A stretch of 64,000 bases of DNA from Streptococcus varani (lineage in GTDB: Bacteria > Bacillota > Bacilli > Lactobacillales > Streptococcaceae): the NCBI RefSeq assembly GCF_001375655.1, contig NZ_CTEN01000004.1:124001-188000 (forward strand), written 5' to 3'. Under the pieces are notes generated by a model. It searched no databases, was not told the DNA's origin, and saw only the letters and a list, made by a program, of their open reading frames with translations. Positions 37,452 to 46,492 of this stretch are shown here, in pieces. A program made the translations under genes and the position numbers. Numbering within the stretch: the stretch's first letter is position 1; each line of letters opens with the position of its first letter.

Positions 37452-38013
37452 TTAAAACAAGTAACTTTGCAATTTCGACCATGGAAACACGTTTCTGCAT
37501 GCTGATTGTACGAATTCGCTTAAATGCTTCAGATTCGGACATACAATCTCGAAGCATTAAGAGACCTTTAGCTTTTTCAATAATAATACGATCATCAATC
37601 TTCTTTGAAAGTTTGTTAATTTCATTAGTAAGTTGCTGCAGTTGACGACTTTTTTCAAGACAAACTTCGACCATGGGTATTAGAGACTTGGCATCTAACG
37701 GTTTAACGAGATAAGCGCTAGCTCCGTATATCTTAGCTTTTTGTACCCTAGTTTCGTCACTGTAAGCTGACAAAAGAATAACTCCATAAGCTAAATTATC
37801 ATCAAGAATTTTTTTACTAGCTGCCAAGCCATCTAGCAAGGGCATCTTGATATCCATAACAACAAGATCTGGGTGATGTTTTTGACAATATTCAATAGCT
37901 TCAAATCCATCCGAAGTTTCTGCAACGACTTCGTAATTTGCAGCTTCCAGAATAGTTGCAATATCCAATCTTACAATAGGATCATCATCTGCAATCAGTA
38001 TTCTCCCCTTCAT
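37438..38013 (-). CDS. eutV: Response regulator EutV (receiver plus ANTAR RNA-binding domain)
   Basis: 191 residues. Receiver domain 1-120 with acidic pocket ADDD (9-12), phospho-acceptor Asp in VVMDIKMP and the conserved Lys in LVKPL. The ANTAR domain (about 128-190, IIIEKAKGLLMLRDCMSESEAF) binds paired hairpins and prevents termination. Targets are visible before eutG and eutA, with decoys in the riboswitch RNA at 39.9-40.4 kb. Confidence 0.95.
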   Translation of the reverse strand: MKGRILIADDDPIVRLDIATILEAANYEVVAETSDGFEAIEYCQKHHPDLVVMDIKMPLLDGLAASKKILDDNLAYGVILLSAYSDETRVQKAKIYGASAYLVKPLDAKSLIPMVEVCLEKSRQLQQLTNEINKLSKKIDDRIIIEKAKGLLMLRDCMSESEAFKRIRTISMQKRVSMVEIAKLLVLNDDY

Positions 38014-38040
38014 TCTCTCTCCCCTACCGGTCCAATTTAT

Positions 38041-38385
38041 TTAGGTTCGTGTCACAACAGTACTAGAGAAGCCTAAAATGTTCTCTAAACCCTGTAAAAC
38101 CGCAGTCAAAGCAGTATCTACAGATGACACATCCCCTGTCATCACTACCGATCCACTAAAACGATCTATGAAACCAATCTGTACTCCTGCTGATTTTGTT
38201 GCAATATCAACAGCTATAATAGCAGCCTCACTTGGAGTAATAGTTAAAATACCAATTGCTCCTGTTTGCTCAACCATTAATCCCAATTTTTCATAGATAA
38301 CTGAATCTGGATTTGCGATTAGGTGTGCTAGGGTTACTTGTTTCCCGGGCACATATTCCTGTATCATTCGTTGTTTTTCTTCCAT
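38041..38385 (-). CDS. eutS: Microcompartment shell protein EutS
   Basis: 114 residues, circularly permuted BMC domain: [55 protein letters not shown]. Forms bent hexamers at shell edges. ATG 38385 follows GAAGGAA; the TTG 15 bases upstream is unlikely. Has its own promoter (38438-38448). Confidence 0.93.
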   Translation of the reverse strand: MEEKQRMIQEYVPGKQVTLAHLIANPDSVIYEKLGLMVEQTGAIGILTITPSEAAIIAVDIATKSAGVQIGFIDRFSGSVVMTGDVSSVDTALTAVLQGLENILGFSSTVVTRT

Positions 38386-38437
38386 AATTGATTCCTTCAA
38401 ATTACTTTAGAAGCTTTGGTACAATCATGTTTATTAT

Positions 38438-38448
38438 ATTATACCATA
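38438..38448 (-). promoter_or_regulatory. Internal promoter for eutS-eutV-eutW
   Basis: Minus-strand TATGGTATAAT just upstream of the eutS leader, overlapping the last codons of eutG. It would give a basal level of EutV/EutW independent of antitermination before eutG. Confidence 0.6.
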
Positions 38449-38451
38449 AAC

Positions 38452-39621
38452 CTAATAAGTTTTTTCTAAAACTTTTAAAATTTCTTGTACTGTAGGGGTT
38501 CTTGGATTAGTCGCAGTACATTTATCATTAAGAGCAGCCATTGCTACTTCTTCTTTATGCTCTTGGAAATCAGATGATTTTATACCATATTCCCTAAGAC
38601 TTGTTGGAAGGTTTAATTGTCTTTGAAGTTTCTTGATTTCATTAATCAACTGCTTAACCCCTATAGCAGGGTTGGTAGCCGAACAACCTAGATGCTTAGC
38701 AATTGCTTGATAACGACCTGCTATCTCTAAGTTTAAGCGTTGACGACCCTTATCAGTATGATTGGCATTATACTGTATAATATGAGGCATAAGAATGCTA
38801 TTTAAGCGTCCATGTGGAATATGGAATTTCGCGCCTGCCGCGTGAGCCATACCATGATTTAATCCCAAGTAGGCTGTATTAAAAGCCATTCCTGCTAGTG
38901 TAGAAGCCACGTGCATCTTTTCACGTGCTTGAATATCTTTGCCATCACGATAAGTTTTTGGTAAATACTCAAAAACTAATCTGATAGCTTTTTCAGCCAA
39001 TGCATCCGAAAAATCTGTAGCTTCGGTTGAAACATAAGCTTCAATAGCATGAGTTAATACATCCATTCCTGTATCAGCTGTGATATTAGCTGGCAAAGAT
39101 AAAACTAGATTTGCATCTAAAATAGCAATATCCGGAAGAATCTCCTTAGATACCAAAGGATATTTAGTCCCAAGCTCATTATCCGTAATAACAGCAAAAT
39201 CCGTTACTTCTGATCCAGTACCACTCGTTGTTGGAATAGCTACAAGAACAGCCTCTGAAAAGACCCCCTCTTTCTTTCCAAAATAATAAATTGCCTTAGC
39301 AGCATCAATCGCAGAGCCTCCACCAATTGACAATACAATACTAACAGGTTTAGCTTCTGCACTACTTATGCCGGCAACGACTGTTTCAATAGGTGGATCT
39401 GGTGCAATATCTGTAAAGATAACCAATTCATTGCTAGCATCCAAAAAGCTAGTGATATCTGCTAACTGACCGGACGTCTTCAAAAAGGGATCAGCTACAA
39501 CTAAAATCCGTTCATCCTTAAAAATTCGCAACTGTTCCAAGGCACCTTCGCCAATAAACAATTCCGTCTTATAAAAAATTTTGTACATTATTTCTCCTTT
39601 CTTATTGAGATTTAGAAGCAC
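38452..39621 (-). CDS. eutG: Iron-containing alcohol dehydrogenase EutG
   Basis: About 389 residues from the first in-frame start; MYKIFYKTELFIGEGALEQL at 39588 is the likelier ATG since it is preceded by AAAGGAG. NAD-binding GGGSAIDAAKAI, metal site GLNHGMAHAAGAKFHIPHGRLN with Asp and three His. Reduces acetaldehyde to ethanol, recycling NADH for EutE. First gene of the eut operon, behind an antitermination leader. Confidence 0.93.
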   Translation of the reverse strand: MLLNLNKKGEIMYKIFYKTELFIGEGALEQLRIFKDERILVVADPFLKTSGQLADITSFLDASNELVIFTDIAPDPPIETVVAGISSAEAKPVSIVLSIGGGSAIDAAKAIYYFGKKEGVFSEAVLVAIPTTSGTGSEVTDFAVITDNELGTKYPLVSKEILPDIAILDANLVLSLPANITADTGMDVLTHAIEAYVSTEATDFSDALAEKAIRLVFEYLPKTYRDGKDIQAREKMHVASTLAGMAFNTAYLGLNHGMAHAAGAKFHIPHGRLNSILMPHIIQYNANHTDKGRQRLNLEIAGRYQAIAKHLGCSATNPAIGVKQLINEIKKLQRQLNLPTSLREYGIKSSDFQEHKEEVAMAALNDKCTATNPRTPTVQEILKVLEKTY

Positions 39622-39623
39622 AG

Positions 39624-39674
39624 AAAAACTGCATGAAAAAAGACTAAAACGGCAGGAATTAGTTTTTCATACAG
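39624..39674 (-). terminator. Conditional terminator upstream of eutG
   Basis: Minus-strand 5' arm 39659-39674 (CTGTATGAAAAACTAA) pairs with 39629-39647 and is followed by TTTTT. It abuts the second EutV hairpin and shares its outermost two bases. Confidence 0.75.
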
Positions 39675-39708
39675 CTACAGTGCTATTTTGGTTTGTACGC
39701 CTTTGTAC
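39673..39708 (-). promoter_or_regulatory. EutV antitermination target (dual hairpin) of eutG
   Basis: Hairpin 1 GUAC-AAAGGC-GUAC (39695-39708) and hairpin 2 AGC-ACUGUA-GCU (39673-39684), 10 bases apart, both with A1 and G4 in a six-base loop. They start within a few bases of the predicted transcript start. Confidence 0.8.
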
Positions 39709-39718
39709 TTACTTTTGA

Positions 39719-39747
39719 ATTATATCATGAAAGCGTTCTTATGGCAA
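39719..39747 (-). promoter_or_regulatory. eut operon promoter with cre-like site in the spacer
   Basis: Minus-strand TTGCCA (39742-39747), 17-base spacer, TGATATAAT (-10 at 39719-39724). The spacer holds ATGAAAGCGTTCTT (39727-39740, plus strand), matching the cre consensus WTGNAANCGNWNNCW at all fixed positions except one. CcpA bound there would repress the operon on preferred sugars. Confidence 0.75.
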
Positions 39748-39929
39748 TATAAAACATTTAAATAGTAACATATTTTTTGGTTTTTATTTTGGTTTTTTAT
39801 GTCTTATTTAATTTCCGCATGTTGTCTTATTTAATTTTACAAATTAAATAATTAAAAACCTATTTCTATCTCATCCATAAAAATTATCAATCAATTTATA
39901 AACTTGAATCAGAAAGTAATTCATTTTTG

Positions 39930-39958
39930 TTGTCAAAGAAAAACTAAAATGCTACAAT
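39930..39958 (+). promoter_or_regulatory. Promoter of the orphan cobalamin-riboswitch RNA
   Basis: TTGTCA (39930-39935), 17-base spacer, TGCTACAAT with -10 TACAAT (39953-39958). Divergent from the eut operon promoter about 180 bases away. Confidence 0.8.
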
Positions 39959-39979
39959 GTTCTTGCTAGGAAATAGATT

Positions 39980-40090
39980 TTAGTACTTTTAAGAATATGG
40001 AAGTTTGGTGCAAATCCAACGCGGTCCCGCCACTGTAATTAGGTCTTACCTTTAAGTCAGGTCTTTATTCTTGAATTTTAGTAGATTTCA
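39980..40090 (+). promoter_or_regulatory. Cobalamin riboswitch aptamer
   Basis: GGTGCAAATCCAACGCGG followed by TCCCGCCACTGTAA (40008-40038) is the B12-box core, preceded by AAGAATATGGAAG and followed by AAGTCAGG, all in the expected order. Limits are approximate. Confidence 0.92.
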
Positions 40091-40339
40091 CGTCTCGATG
40101 TAAGGCGATGATGTCATATTGGAATTTGCTTTAGCTTTTCCATTATTGGCTCTACGTTTAAGTACGTTCCATTTTCTAAAGATGAGCTACGCTTATCTTT
40201 CTGCAACGAAGCAGAGCCGATAATTTGGAAAGCTACTGTTAACCAAAGATGCTTAACCTCTACCATACAATGATGTATATAAGAGCTTTCTTTTATTAAA
40301 GATGAATGAAGCTGATTAGAACCTAGCTTCGATACAAAA

Positions 40340-40376
40340 AACGAGCATTTCCGCATTTGGAAATGTTCGTTTTCTT
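40340..40376. terminator. Bidirectional terminator of the riboswitch RNA and the cobalamin operon
   Basis: AACGAGCATTTCC (40340-40352) pairs with GGAAATGTTCGTT (40359-40371), with TTTTC on the plus side and TTTTTT on the minus side. The minus strand would end the long cbi-cob transcript. Confidence 0.85.
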
Positions 40377-40583
40377 ATTCTATAGCTATAATTACAATTA
40401 ACTGAAATAGTGATGTAAGCAAAACATATGAAATGTAGAATTTTTACTTCATTTTAATCTAACAAAGAGGATATCATTAAAAAAATATTTAAAGTCACGC
40501 TACATACACTTCTTCTTATTTTTTTCTATGAGACTGAAGATATAGCTTTTTTTGGTTTGATGCTATATTTTGCTAAGTACCTT

Positions 40584-41153
40584 TTATTCATTTTTTCTTA
40601 AATCATATATGATTGATCCCATTTTAACTTCTTCTTGATTAAAATATCGATAAGAACGCTTTGAGCCATCTCCCATATAGCTGATGGGAGAAAATCTCAT
40701 AGTATTGAAAACACCCTTCTCATCAAGGAGTTCCTCTTCGACCGAACGACTAGTTATTTTTGCTATTACATTGGTCAAAGCTCCACATGGAACCATATCA
40801 ACAACTTCACATTCAATGACAACTGGACACTCATTAACCATAGGTGCATCTATCGTCAAAGCAGGGCTATAAGTTAAACCAGTAATGGCAAATTTATCTT
40901 TTCTGCTATTAAATCCTGCTAATTCAACTTCTTTAGTCAATTCTTGTTCAGGAACATTGACTGTAAACTGCCTGTATTTGCTGATTTCAGTAATGGCATT
41001 ACTTTTTGTTCTCATAGCCATAACCAGCATACTACCTAGTGAATAGACCGAACTTGAAGTAGAAATATTGTAGCCATGGACATCATCTTTATAGCCCAAT
41101 AAAAATACAGGAAATCCAAAATAGAGTTTCCTAGTTTCAAAGCATTTTTTCAC
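40584..41153 (-). CDS. Flavin reductase-like FMN-binding protein
   Basis: 189 residues of the flavoredoxin/flavin reductase family (SSVYSLGSMLVMAMRTKSN, NVPEQELTKEVELAG, ECPVVIECEVVDMV). GTG start after GGGGA. Last gene of the cobalamin gene run. The family also includes CobR, the co(II)rrin reductase of the aerobic pathway; supplying Co(I) for adenosylation is a possible role. Confidence 0.8.
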   Translation of the reverse strand: MKKCFETRKLYFGFPVFLLGYKDDVHGYNISTSSSVYSLGSMLVMAMRTKSNAITEISKYRQFTVNVPEQELTKEVELAGFNSRKDKFAITGLTYSPALTIDAPMVNECPVVIECEVVDMVPCGALTNVIAKITSRSVEEELLDEKGVFNTMRFSPISYMGDGSKRSYRYFNQEEVKMGSIIYDLRKNE

Positions 41154-41209
41154 AGATTTTCCCCAAACTTCTATTGAGTTCTCGCTAGAGCTCTTTTTTA
41201 TTGTTTCCT

Positions 41210-42316
41210 TTAAGCATCTTCTTCAAGATAAGATCTCAAAGAATTAACAAAGTCTATTGGCAATTCAATTTGTTCTTGTAGCCTATCCTGATACTTCCTG
41301 ATGATTGTTTCTTCATGATCTTCTGCTATCTTCTGTGTCCAATCCGGATCTAGAAGCAAAGCTTTTCCAACAGAAAATAGAGGAATATCAGCAGATAGAA
41401 TTTTTTCCACATCCTGAATGGTATGGATGTTTCCGCTAGCTATCAAGGGGACTCGACCTTTTATTTTACTGATAATTTGCTTAATGATTGGACTTTTCGC
41501 TTCTTGGTCTCGAAGAGAACTCCTCCAGACATCGCTGGATGAGATATGAAGGTAGTCAACTCCTTGTTGAATGAGCTGTTCAATCAGTTGCAAACTATCC
41601 CATAAGGTAATACCGGTCTCTTCAATTTCTTCTGGAGAAAAACGGTAACCAATAACAAAAGGACGGTTAAACTCTAGCTTAACCAACTGTTTAGCCCTTT
41701 TGAGTAGAGTTTTAGGGAAGCGCAGTCTATTATTAAAACTTCCACCCCACTTATCTTGACGAATATTGGAATGGGGAGAAAAAAATTGCTGAATAAGATA
41801 CGTATTAGCTCCATGAAGTTCAACTCCATCAAAACCCGCCGCCTCCGCCCTACGAATAGCATCCAAGAATTGTTTAAGTAGATCATCAACTTCTAAGGAT
41901 TTCAAAGGACGGGGAACAATAACCGATCCATGATTCCCTTTAACAGCACTGGGAGCTACGGGGAGCCCTTCAATCAAATGAGGAGGAACCATACGGCCTC
42001 CGTGATAAAGTTGCAATATTGCTTTCGCTCCTTGCTCTTGAATAGTCTTAGCCAAACTAGAGAGCCCCTGGATTTTGTCATCTTCTGCAACGCTGTAGCT
42101 ATTCGCAAAAGCTTGCCCCTGTGGATGAATATAGGCAGATCCAGTAATAACAAGGCCGACAGAACAAGCCCTCCTCTTATAAAAAGATATATCATCTTCA
42201 GAAACATAGCCACCAGGCTGGCATACACTCAGTGTGATGGGTGCTAACACAACGCGATTTTTAAGCATTAAACGGTCTGTTAAACTGACTACGTCATTTA
42301 TATATTTGGTCATCAT
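41210..42316 (-). CDS. NADH:flavin oxidoreductase (old yellow enzyme family)
   Basis: 368 residues, TIM barrel. LQLYHGGRMVPPHLIEG, GFDGVELHGANTYLIQQFFSP (with the His/Asn pair that binds substrate in the family) and IASGNIHT. ATG 42316 follows AGGAG. Directly follows cobC by about 40 bases. Its electron acceptor is unknown. Confidence 0.85.
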   Translation of the reverse strand: MMTKYINDVVSLTDRLMLKNRVVLAPITLSVCQPGGYVSEDDISFYKRRACSVGLVITGSAYIHPQGQAFANSYSVAEDDKIQGLSSLAKTIQEQGAKAILQLYHGGRMVPPHLIEGLPVAPSAVKGNHGSVIVPRPLKSLEVDDLLKQFLDAIRRAEAAGFDGVELHGANTYLIQQFFSPHSNIRQDKWGGSFNNRLRFPKTLLKRAKQLVKLEFNRPFVIGYRFSPEEIEETGITLWDSLQLIEQLIQQGVDYLHISSSDVWRSSLRDQEAKSPIIKQIISKIKGRVPLIASGNIHTIQDVEKILSADIPLFSVGKALLLDPDWTQKIAEDHEETIIRKYQDRLQEQIELPIDFVNSLRSYLEEDA

Positions 42317-42355
42317 TTGTACTCCTATCTTGCAAGATTTCAAATGTCATTATAA

Positions 42356-42931
42356 TCATCTAAGAAGACTTACAGTAAAGCCTTCAAGGAGATTTCCTTC
42401 AAATATAGTAACTGTCCCTTGAGGGAAATCAATATCCCAAAAAAGGGCACCAACATCAACTAATCGCTGATAAATTAGTCTTAGAACACCTAAATGGGCA
42501 ACTAGAGCAAAGTCTTTACCAGCCTTAATGAGATTATCGGTTTGCTTCCAAACCCGCTTCTGAAAGGCTACAAAAGGCTCTGCACCTGGTGGAGTAACCT
42601 CAAAGGGAGCTGCTAGCCAAGCTTCCCACATTTCTGTAAACTGTTCTTGAATTTTATCAGCATCTAAACCTTCCCAATCTCCAAATCCTCTTTCATCAAA
42701 ATCAGATAATTTATTAAGAACTTGATCAGCGCCAAAAATAAGTTCTGCTGTCATATGAGTCCGCAGATGGCAACTGGTATATACTGTATTCAGTTTATGC
42801 TTTTTCATTAACCTAGCAACATGGTAAGCCTGTCTGTGCCCTGTTTCATTAATAGGAACATTCAGGCTACCATAAAAACATCTTGCCTTATTAAGATCTG
42901 TTTCCCCATGGCGTATTAAGTAAATTTTCAT
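42356..42931 (-). CDS. cobC: Alpha-ribazole phosphatase (histidine phosphatase family)
   Basis: 191 residues. LIRHGETDLNKARCFYGS carries the RHG phospho-His motif; HLGVLRLIYQ holds the second His. Position next to cobS and cobU supports removal of the 5' phosphate from alpha-ribazole or adenosylcobalamin phosphate. Shares four bases with cobS. Confidence 0.9.
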   Translation of the reverse strand: MKIYLIRHGETDLNKARCFYGSLNVPINETGHRQAYHVARLMKKHKLNTVYTSCHLRTHMTAELIFGADQVLNKLSDFDERGFGDWEGLDADKIQEQFTEMWEAWLAAPFEVTPPGAEPFVAFQKRVWKQTDNLIKAGKDFALVAHLGVLRLIYQRLVDVGALFWDIDFPQGTVTIFEGNLLEGFTVSLLR

Positions 42932-43650
42932 AGTAATAACCCCAACACCATTAACATTTGAGCAATTTCCACAAATGCTCCCAATGTATCACCTGTATGA
43001 CCATCTATTTTTTGGTAAACAAAGTGGCGATAACCTAAAGCCCCTAAAAATACTAAAAGATAGGCTAATAGTCCTACATTCCCAAAAAAATACCAGAGGA
43101 GACCAATCGGCAAGAGCTGTGCAAGGACGATATCAATGAATCTAGCCCCTGTAAAAAACTGACCGGATCCTCCGCCAGCTCTGGCATAGCGCATCTGATA
43201 AAGTTGTAAGGCAAGACCTGCTTTACCAATCATAGAGAGCGCAATAACAAGGAACCAGCGTGGCTCTGGAAGATAGGGGTAAGCTGCTAACATGACACTG
43301 TAATAGAAGATTAATGCTAGGACACCATTACTACCAATCCTGCTATCCTTCATAATCTCTAACATACGCTCCTTCCTCCGAGAAGAAAAAAGACCGTCAG
43401 CCATGTCAGCTAAGCCATCTAGGTGAAAGCCCCCCGTTAGGAGGACATCAAAAAGAAAGCTAAGAACCCAAGCTAGAATACCCGGTAAAACTAACTGAAC
43501 CAAATAATAGAAAAGGCCAGTAATGCTACCTAAAAGAAGACCAAATAAACTAAGCAATGGAATTCCTTTGCGAACATAGGAGATATCAACTTCCTTATTT
43601 ATTGAAATACGACTAAAAAATTGGGTGTAAATAATCAGAGCTTTTATCAT
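42928..43650 (-). CDS. cobS: Adenosylcobinamide-GDP ribazoletransferase (cobalamin synthase)
   Basis: 240 residues, polytopic membrane enzyme. FFSRISI near the start and TGGFHLDGLADMADGLFSSR are the family signatures. Joins the nucleotide loop to the corrin ring. The start overlaps the cobU stop (ATGA). Confidence 0.93.
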   Translation of the reverse strand: MIKALIIYTQFFSRISINKEVDISYVRKGIPLLSLFGLLLGSITGLFYYLVQLVLPGILAWVLSFLFDVLLTGGFHLDGLADMADGLFSSRRKERMLEIMKDSRIGSNGVLALIFYYSVMLAAYPYLPEPRWFLVIALSMIGKAGLALQLYQMRYARAGGGSGQFFTGARFIDIVLAQLLPIGLLWYFFGNVGLLAYLLVFLGALGYRHFVYQKIDGHTGDTLGAFVEIAQMLMVLGLLL

Positions 43651-44231
43651 TTTAATCTCTGCGCGAGGCCACAAATAACAAGATAGACCTCACTTGCCTC
43701 CTTTGCTAGTCTTTGATTAACATTACCTAAGAGGTCTCGGAAATATGATCCTAATCGAGTTTCTGGAACGATTCCTAGACCCACCTCATTAGTAACGATG
43801 TAAAAGGTAGTGTCTTTTAGGGCCAGAGTGGTCAAAATATCTTCCCACTCAGCCATAACCTTCTGGCTAATCATAGACTGCTCTGTCTTTGTCAAAAAAT
43901 TATCATCTGACAGGGATAGTTTGCTGGGATAGACTTCAGCTACCCTTTGAAAAAGGACATTCGTCGTCAGCATGCTAGCACAGTCTAGCAAGTAGGCGCC
44001 ATATGATTGGTCCTGCAACCAGTCTCCAATACCTAGGTACTGCTCACGAGTATCCCAAGTTGCAGGTCTACGTTTTTTGTGTAGTCTAACCCTTTCTTGC
44101 CAGTCAGAGTCTTCTTCACGACTAAGACCAGTCGCAATATAGCAAACCTTTTTATGATTCTTCATTAAATCTTCAGCAAACTGGGACTTTCCACTTCTAG
44201 CTCCACCAGTGACTAAGATTATATTAGCCAT
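43647..44231 (-). CDS. cobU: Adenosylcobinamide kinase / guanylyltransferase
   Basis: 194 residues. P-loop GGARSGKS, then [15 protein letters not shown] holding the His that is guanylylated, and [14 protein letters not shown] 44231 overlaps the hemL stop by 8 bases. Confidence 0.95.
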   Translation of the reverse strand: MANIILVTGGARSGKSQFAEDLMKNHKKVCYIATGLSREEDSDWQERVRLHKKRRPATWDTREQYLGIGDWLQDQSYGAYLLDCASMLTTNVLFQRVAEVYPSKLSLSDDNFLTKTEQSMISQKVMAEWEDILTTLALKDTTFYIVTNEVGLGIVPETRLGSYFRDLLGNVNQRLAKEASEVYLVICGLAQRLK

Positions 44232-45513
44232 AGATTTCTCCCAATACTTGATCAAAAGCGGTAATAGTTTTATCAATTTCAGTCTCAGTATGGGCTGCAG
44301 ACATGAAATTCGACTCATATTGAGAAGGTGCAAGATAAATCCCTTTTTCTAGCAAGGTACGATAAACCTGAGCAAATCTTTCCTGATCACTAGCCTTGGA
44401 ATCCTCAAAGTTACGAACGCTTTTGTTATTGAAAAAGAAACTAAACATAGTACCTACATGCACGACTTGTAATGGAACATTGTGTTCAAGGGCTACCTTT
44501 TTTAAACCTTCACAAAGCCGATCAGTCAATCTGGTCATCTTATCGAAGACAGACGGTGTCAAATTTTTAACCGTTTCATAGCCCGCCACCATAGCAATCG
44601 GATTACCAGACAGTGTCCCTGCTTGATACACCGTACCCGAAGGAGTAACTATATCCATGTACTTTTTCTTTCCTCCAAATAATGCCATCGGAAATCCTCC
44701 GCCAACAACTTTACCAAAACAAATCAAGTCGGCATCAAGATTATAGAGCCCAACTGCTCCAGTATAATTAACACGAAAGCCAGTCATAACCTCATCAACA
44801 ATAAAAAGAGAACCATACATCTTAGTCAGATGACGAATCTCATCAATAAAACCCTGTTCTGCCTTGATGAGTCCCATATTTCCAGCAACTGCCTCAATAA
44901 TAACCCCAGCGATGTTTGATCCTTCTTTGTCAAAACAAGCTCTAAGACTGTCGATATCATTATAGGGAAGAGTTAGCGTGTCTTGGGCAGTTCCCTGAGT
45001 AACACCAGGTGAGTTGGGGAGGCCAAAGGTTGCCACACCAGACCCTGCTTGGACCAAAAATGAATCGCTATGACCATGATAGCAGCCAATGAATTTTATA
45101 ATCTTATCACGGCCGGTCACTCCACGAGCCAATCGAATGGCACTCATCGTTGCTTCTGTTCCTGAATTAACCATACGTATCTTTTCCAGTTGGGGAATTC
45201 GCTCCTGAAGCAGTTTACCTAATTTTGTTTCCAGGGGACTTGGGGCACCATAACTGGTTCCCTTATACAGCGATTTTTGTACTGCAGAAACCACCTGATC
45301 ATTGGCATGTCCTAAAATCATAGGCCCCCAAGAAAGAACATAATCGATATAGGCATTCCCATCTACATCGTAGAGATAAGCTCCCTTAGCAGAGTCAATA
45401 AAGACAGGGGTACCTCCAACTGCTTTAAAGGCACGAACTGGACTATTAACACCACCAGGAAAGACCTGCTGAGCTTGAGTAAAAGCTAATTCTGATTGTT
45501 CTCTTCTGATCAC
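44224..45513 (-). CDS. hemL: Glutamate-1-semialdehyde 2,1-aminomutase
   Basis: 429 residues. PLP-binding Lys lies in [32 protein letters not shown] and [16 protein letters not shown] block [16 protein letters not shown] are conserved. Produces 5-aminolevulinate from the HemA product. Part of the hem block inside the B12 operon. Confidence 0.96.
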   Translation of the reverse strand: MIRREQSELAFTQAQQVFPGGVNSPVRAFKAVGGTPVFIDSAKGAYLYDVDGNAYIDYVLSWGPMILGHANDQVVSAVQKSLYKGTSYGAPSPLETKLGKLLQERIPQLEKIRMVNSGTEATMSAIRLARGVTGRDKIIKFIGCYHGHSDSFLVQAGSGVATFGLPNSPGVTQGTAQDTLTLPYNDIDSLRACFDKEGSNIAGVIIEAVAGNMGLIKAEQGFIDEIRHLTKMYGSLFIVDEVMTGFRVNYTGAVGLYNLDADLICFGKVVGGGFPMALFGGKKKYMDIVTPSGTVYQAGTLSGNPIAMVAGYETVKNLTPSVFDKMTRLTDRLCEGLKKVALEHNVPLQVVHVGTMFSFFFNNKSVRNFEDSKASDQERFAQVYRTLLEKGIYLAPSQYESNFMSAAHTETEIDKTITAFDQVLGEIYG

Positions 45514-45517
45514 TACT

Positions 45518-46492
45518 TTACTCCTCTTCTTTCAAATAACGGACCAAGTCCTTGGCAAAATAAGTGATGATAAGGTCTGCACCTGCTCGCTTTATCCCGA
45601 GAAGGGTTTCCAGAACAACTGATTTTTCATCAATCCAACCTTGTTGACTAGCCGCCTTAATCATGGCATACTCACCACTGACGTTATAGGCCACTATTGG
45701 TAACTGGGTTTGCCCACGTAAGTCACGGATAATATCTAAGAAAGCTAATGCTGGCTTAACCATAAGAAAGTCGGCGCCTTCTTCTTCATCGCTCCGAGCC
45801 TCTCTCAAAGCCTCTAAACGATTGGCTGGATCCATTTGGTAGGTTTTTCGGTTGCCAAAAGCTGGTGCACTTTCACCCGCATCTCTAAAGGGACCATAGA
45901 AACTAGAGGCAAACTTAATGGCGTAAGACATGATAGGAATATTTTGAAATCCAGCCTCATCAAGCGCCTGGCGAATAACATAAACAAAACCATCCATAGC
46001 GTTAGAAGGAGCTATAATATCTGCGCCTGCTCTTGCCTGACTAACTGCCACCTCTGCCAAGCGAGCAAGGGAACTGTCGTTATCCACCTGGTCGCTCTTC
46101 AATAGACCGCAGTGACCATGACTGGTAAATTCACAAAGGCAAGTATCAGCAATAACAAGCAATTGGGGATAGGCTTCTTTTATCAAACGAATAGCCCTTT
46201 GAACAATCCCTTGAACATCAGAAGCCTGACTTCCAATCTCATCCTTTTCCTTAGGAATACCGAAGAGAATCACGCTTTTAATACCAAGGTTAACAATTTC
46301 TTCCACTTCTATTAAAAGTAGATTTAGAGGAAACTGATAGACACCCGGCATGGACGTCACTTCTTGTTTCTCCTCAATATCTTCCTTAATAAAAAGTGGA
46401 TAAATCAAATCGCTAGTTTGCAAGTAGGTTTCTCTCACAAGATCTCTGAGAGCATCTGATCCTCTCAATCGTCGATGCCGTTTAAATATCAT
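45518..46492 (-). CDS. hemB: Porphobilinogen synthase
   Basis: 324 residues. Zinc-type active site with Cys cluster [17 protein letters not shown]; Schiff-base Lys candidates in [15 protein letters not shown] and [15 protein letters not shown] 46492 lies within the end of hemD (the frames overlap by about 11 bases). Confidence 0.96.
   Translation of the reverse strand: MIFKRHRRLRGSDALRDLVRETYLQTSDLIYPLFIKEDIEEKQEVTSMPGVYQFPLNLLLIEVEEIVNLGIKSVILFGIPKEKDEIGSQASDVQGIVQRAIRLIKEAYPQLLVIADTCLCEFTSHGHCGLLKSDQVDNDSSLARLAEVAVSQARAGADIIAPSNAMDGFVYVIRQALDEAGFQNIPIMSYAIKFASSFYGPFRDAGESAPAFGNRKTYQMDPANRLEALREARSDEEEGADFLMVKPALAFLDIIRDLRGQTQLPIVAYNVSGEYAMIKAASQQGWIDEKSVVLETLLGIKRAGADLIITYFAKDLVRYLKEEE

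Larger units (their letters stand above)
39965..40376 (+). ncRNA. EutX/Rli55-like sRNA: cobalamin riboswitch plus EutV-type hairpins
   Basis: Transcript of about 410 nt with promoter and terminator but no gene behind it. The 5' part is a cobalamin aptamer. Beyond 40090 come an imperfect stem of about 20 bp closing 40132-40153 with 40213-40235, and three hairpins with six-base A1/G4 loops: CUGC-AACGAA-GCAG (40201-40214), GUUAACC-AAAGAU-GCUUAAC (40238-40257) and AUAC-AAUGAU-GUAU (40265-40278). The loop AAUGAU is identical to one in the eutA leader. By analogy with EutX of Enterococcus faecalis and Rli55 of Listeria, it should trap EutV when adenosylcobalamin is low and stop doing so when the vitamin binds. 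The aptamer is seen; sequestration is inference. Confidence 0.8.

Noticed and set aside
40114..40356. 80-codon minus-strand open frame inside the riboswitch RNA region
   Set aside because: It is antisense to the structured hairpins and terminator, has no ribosome site and no family resemblance.
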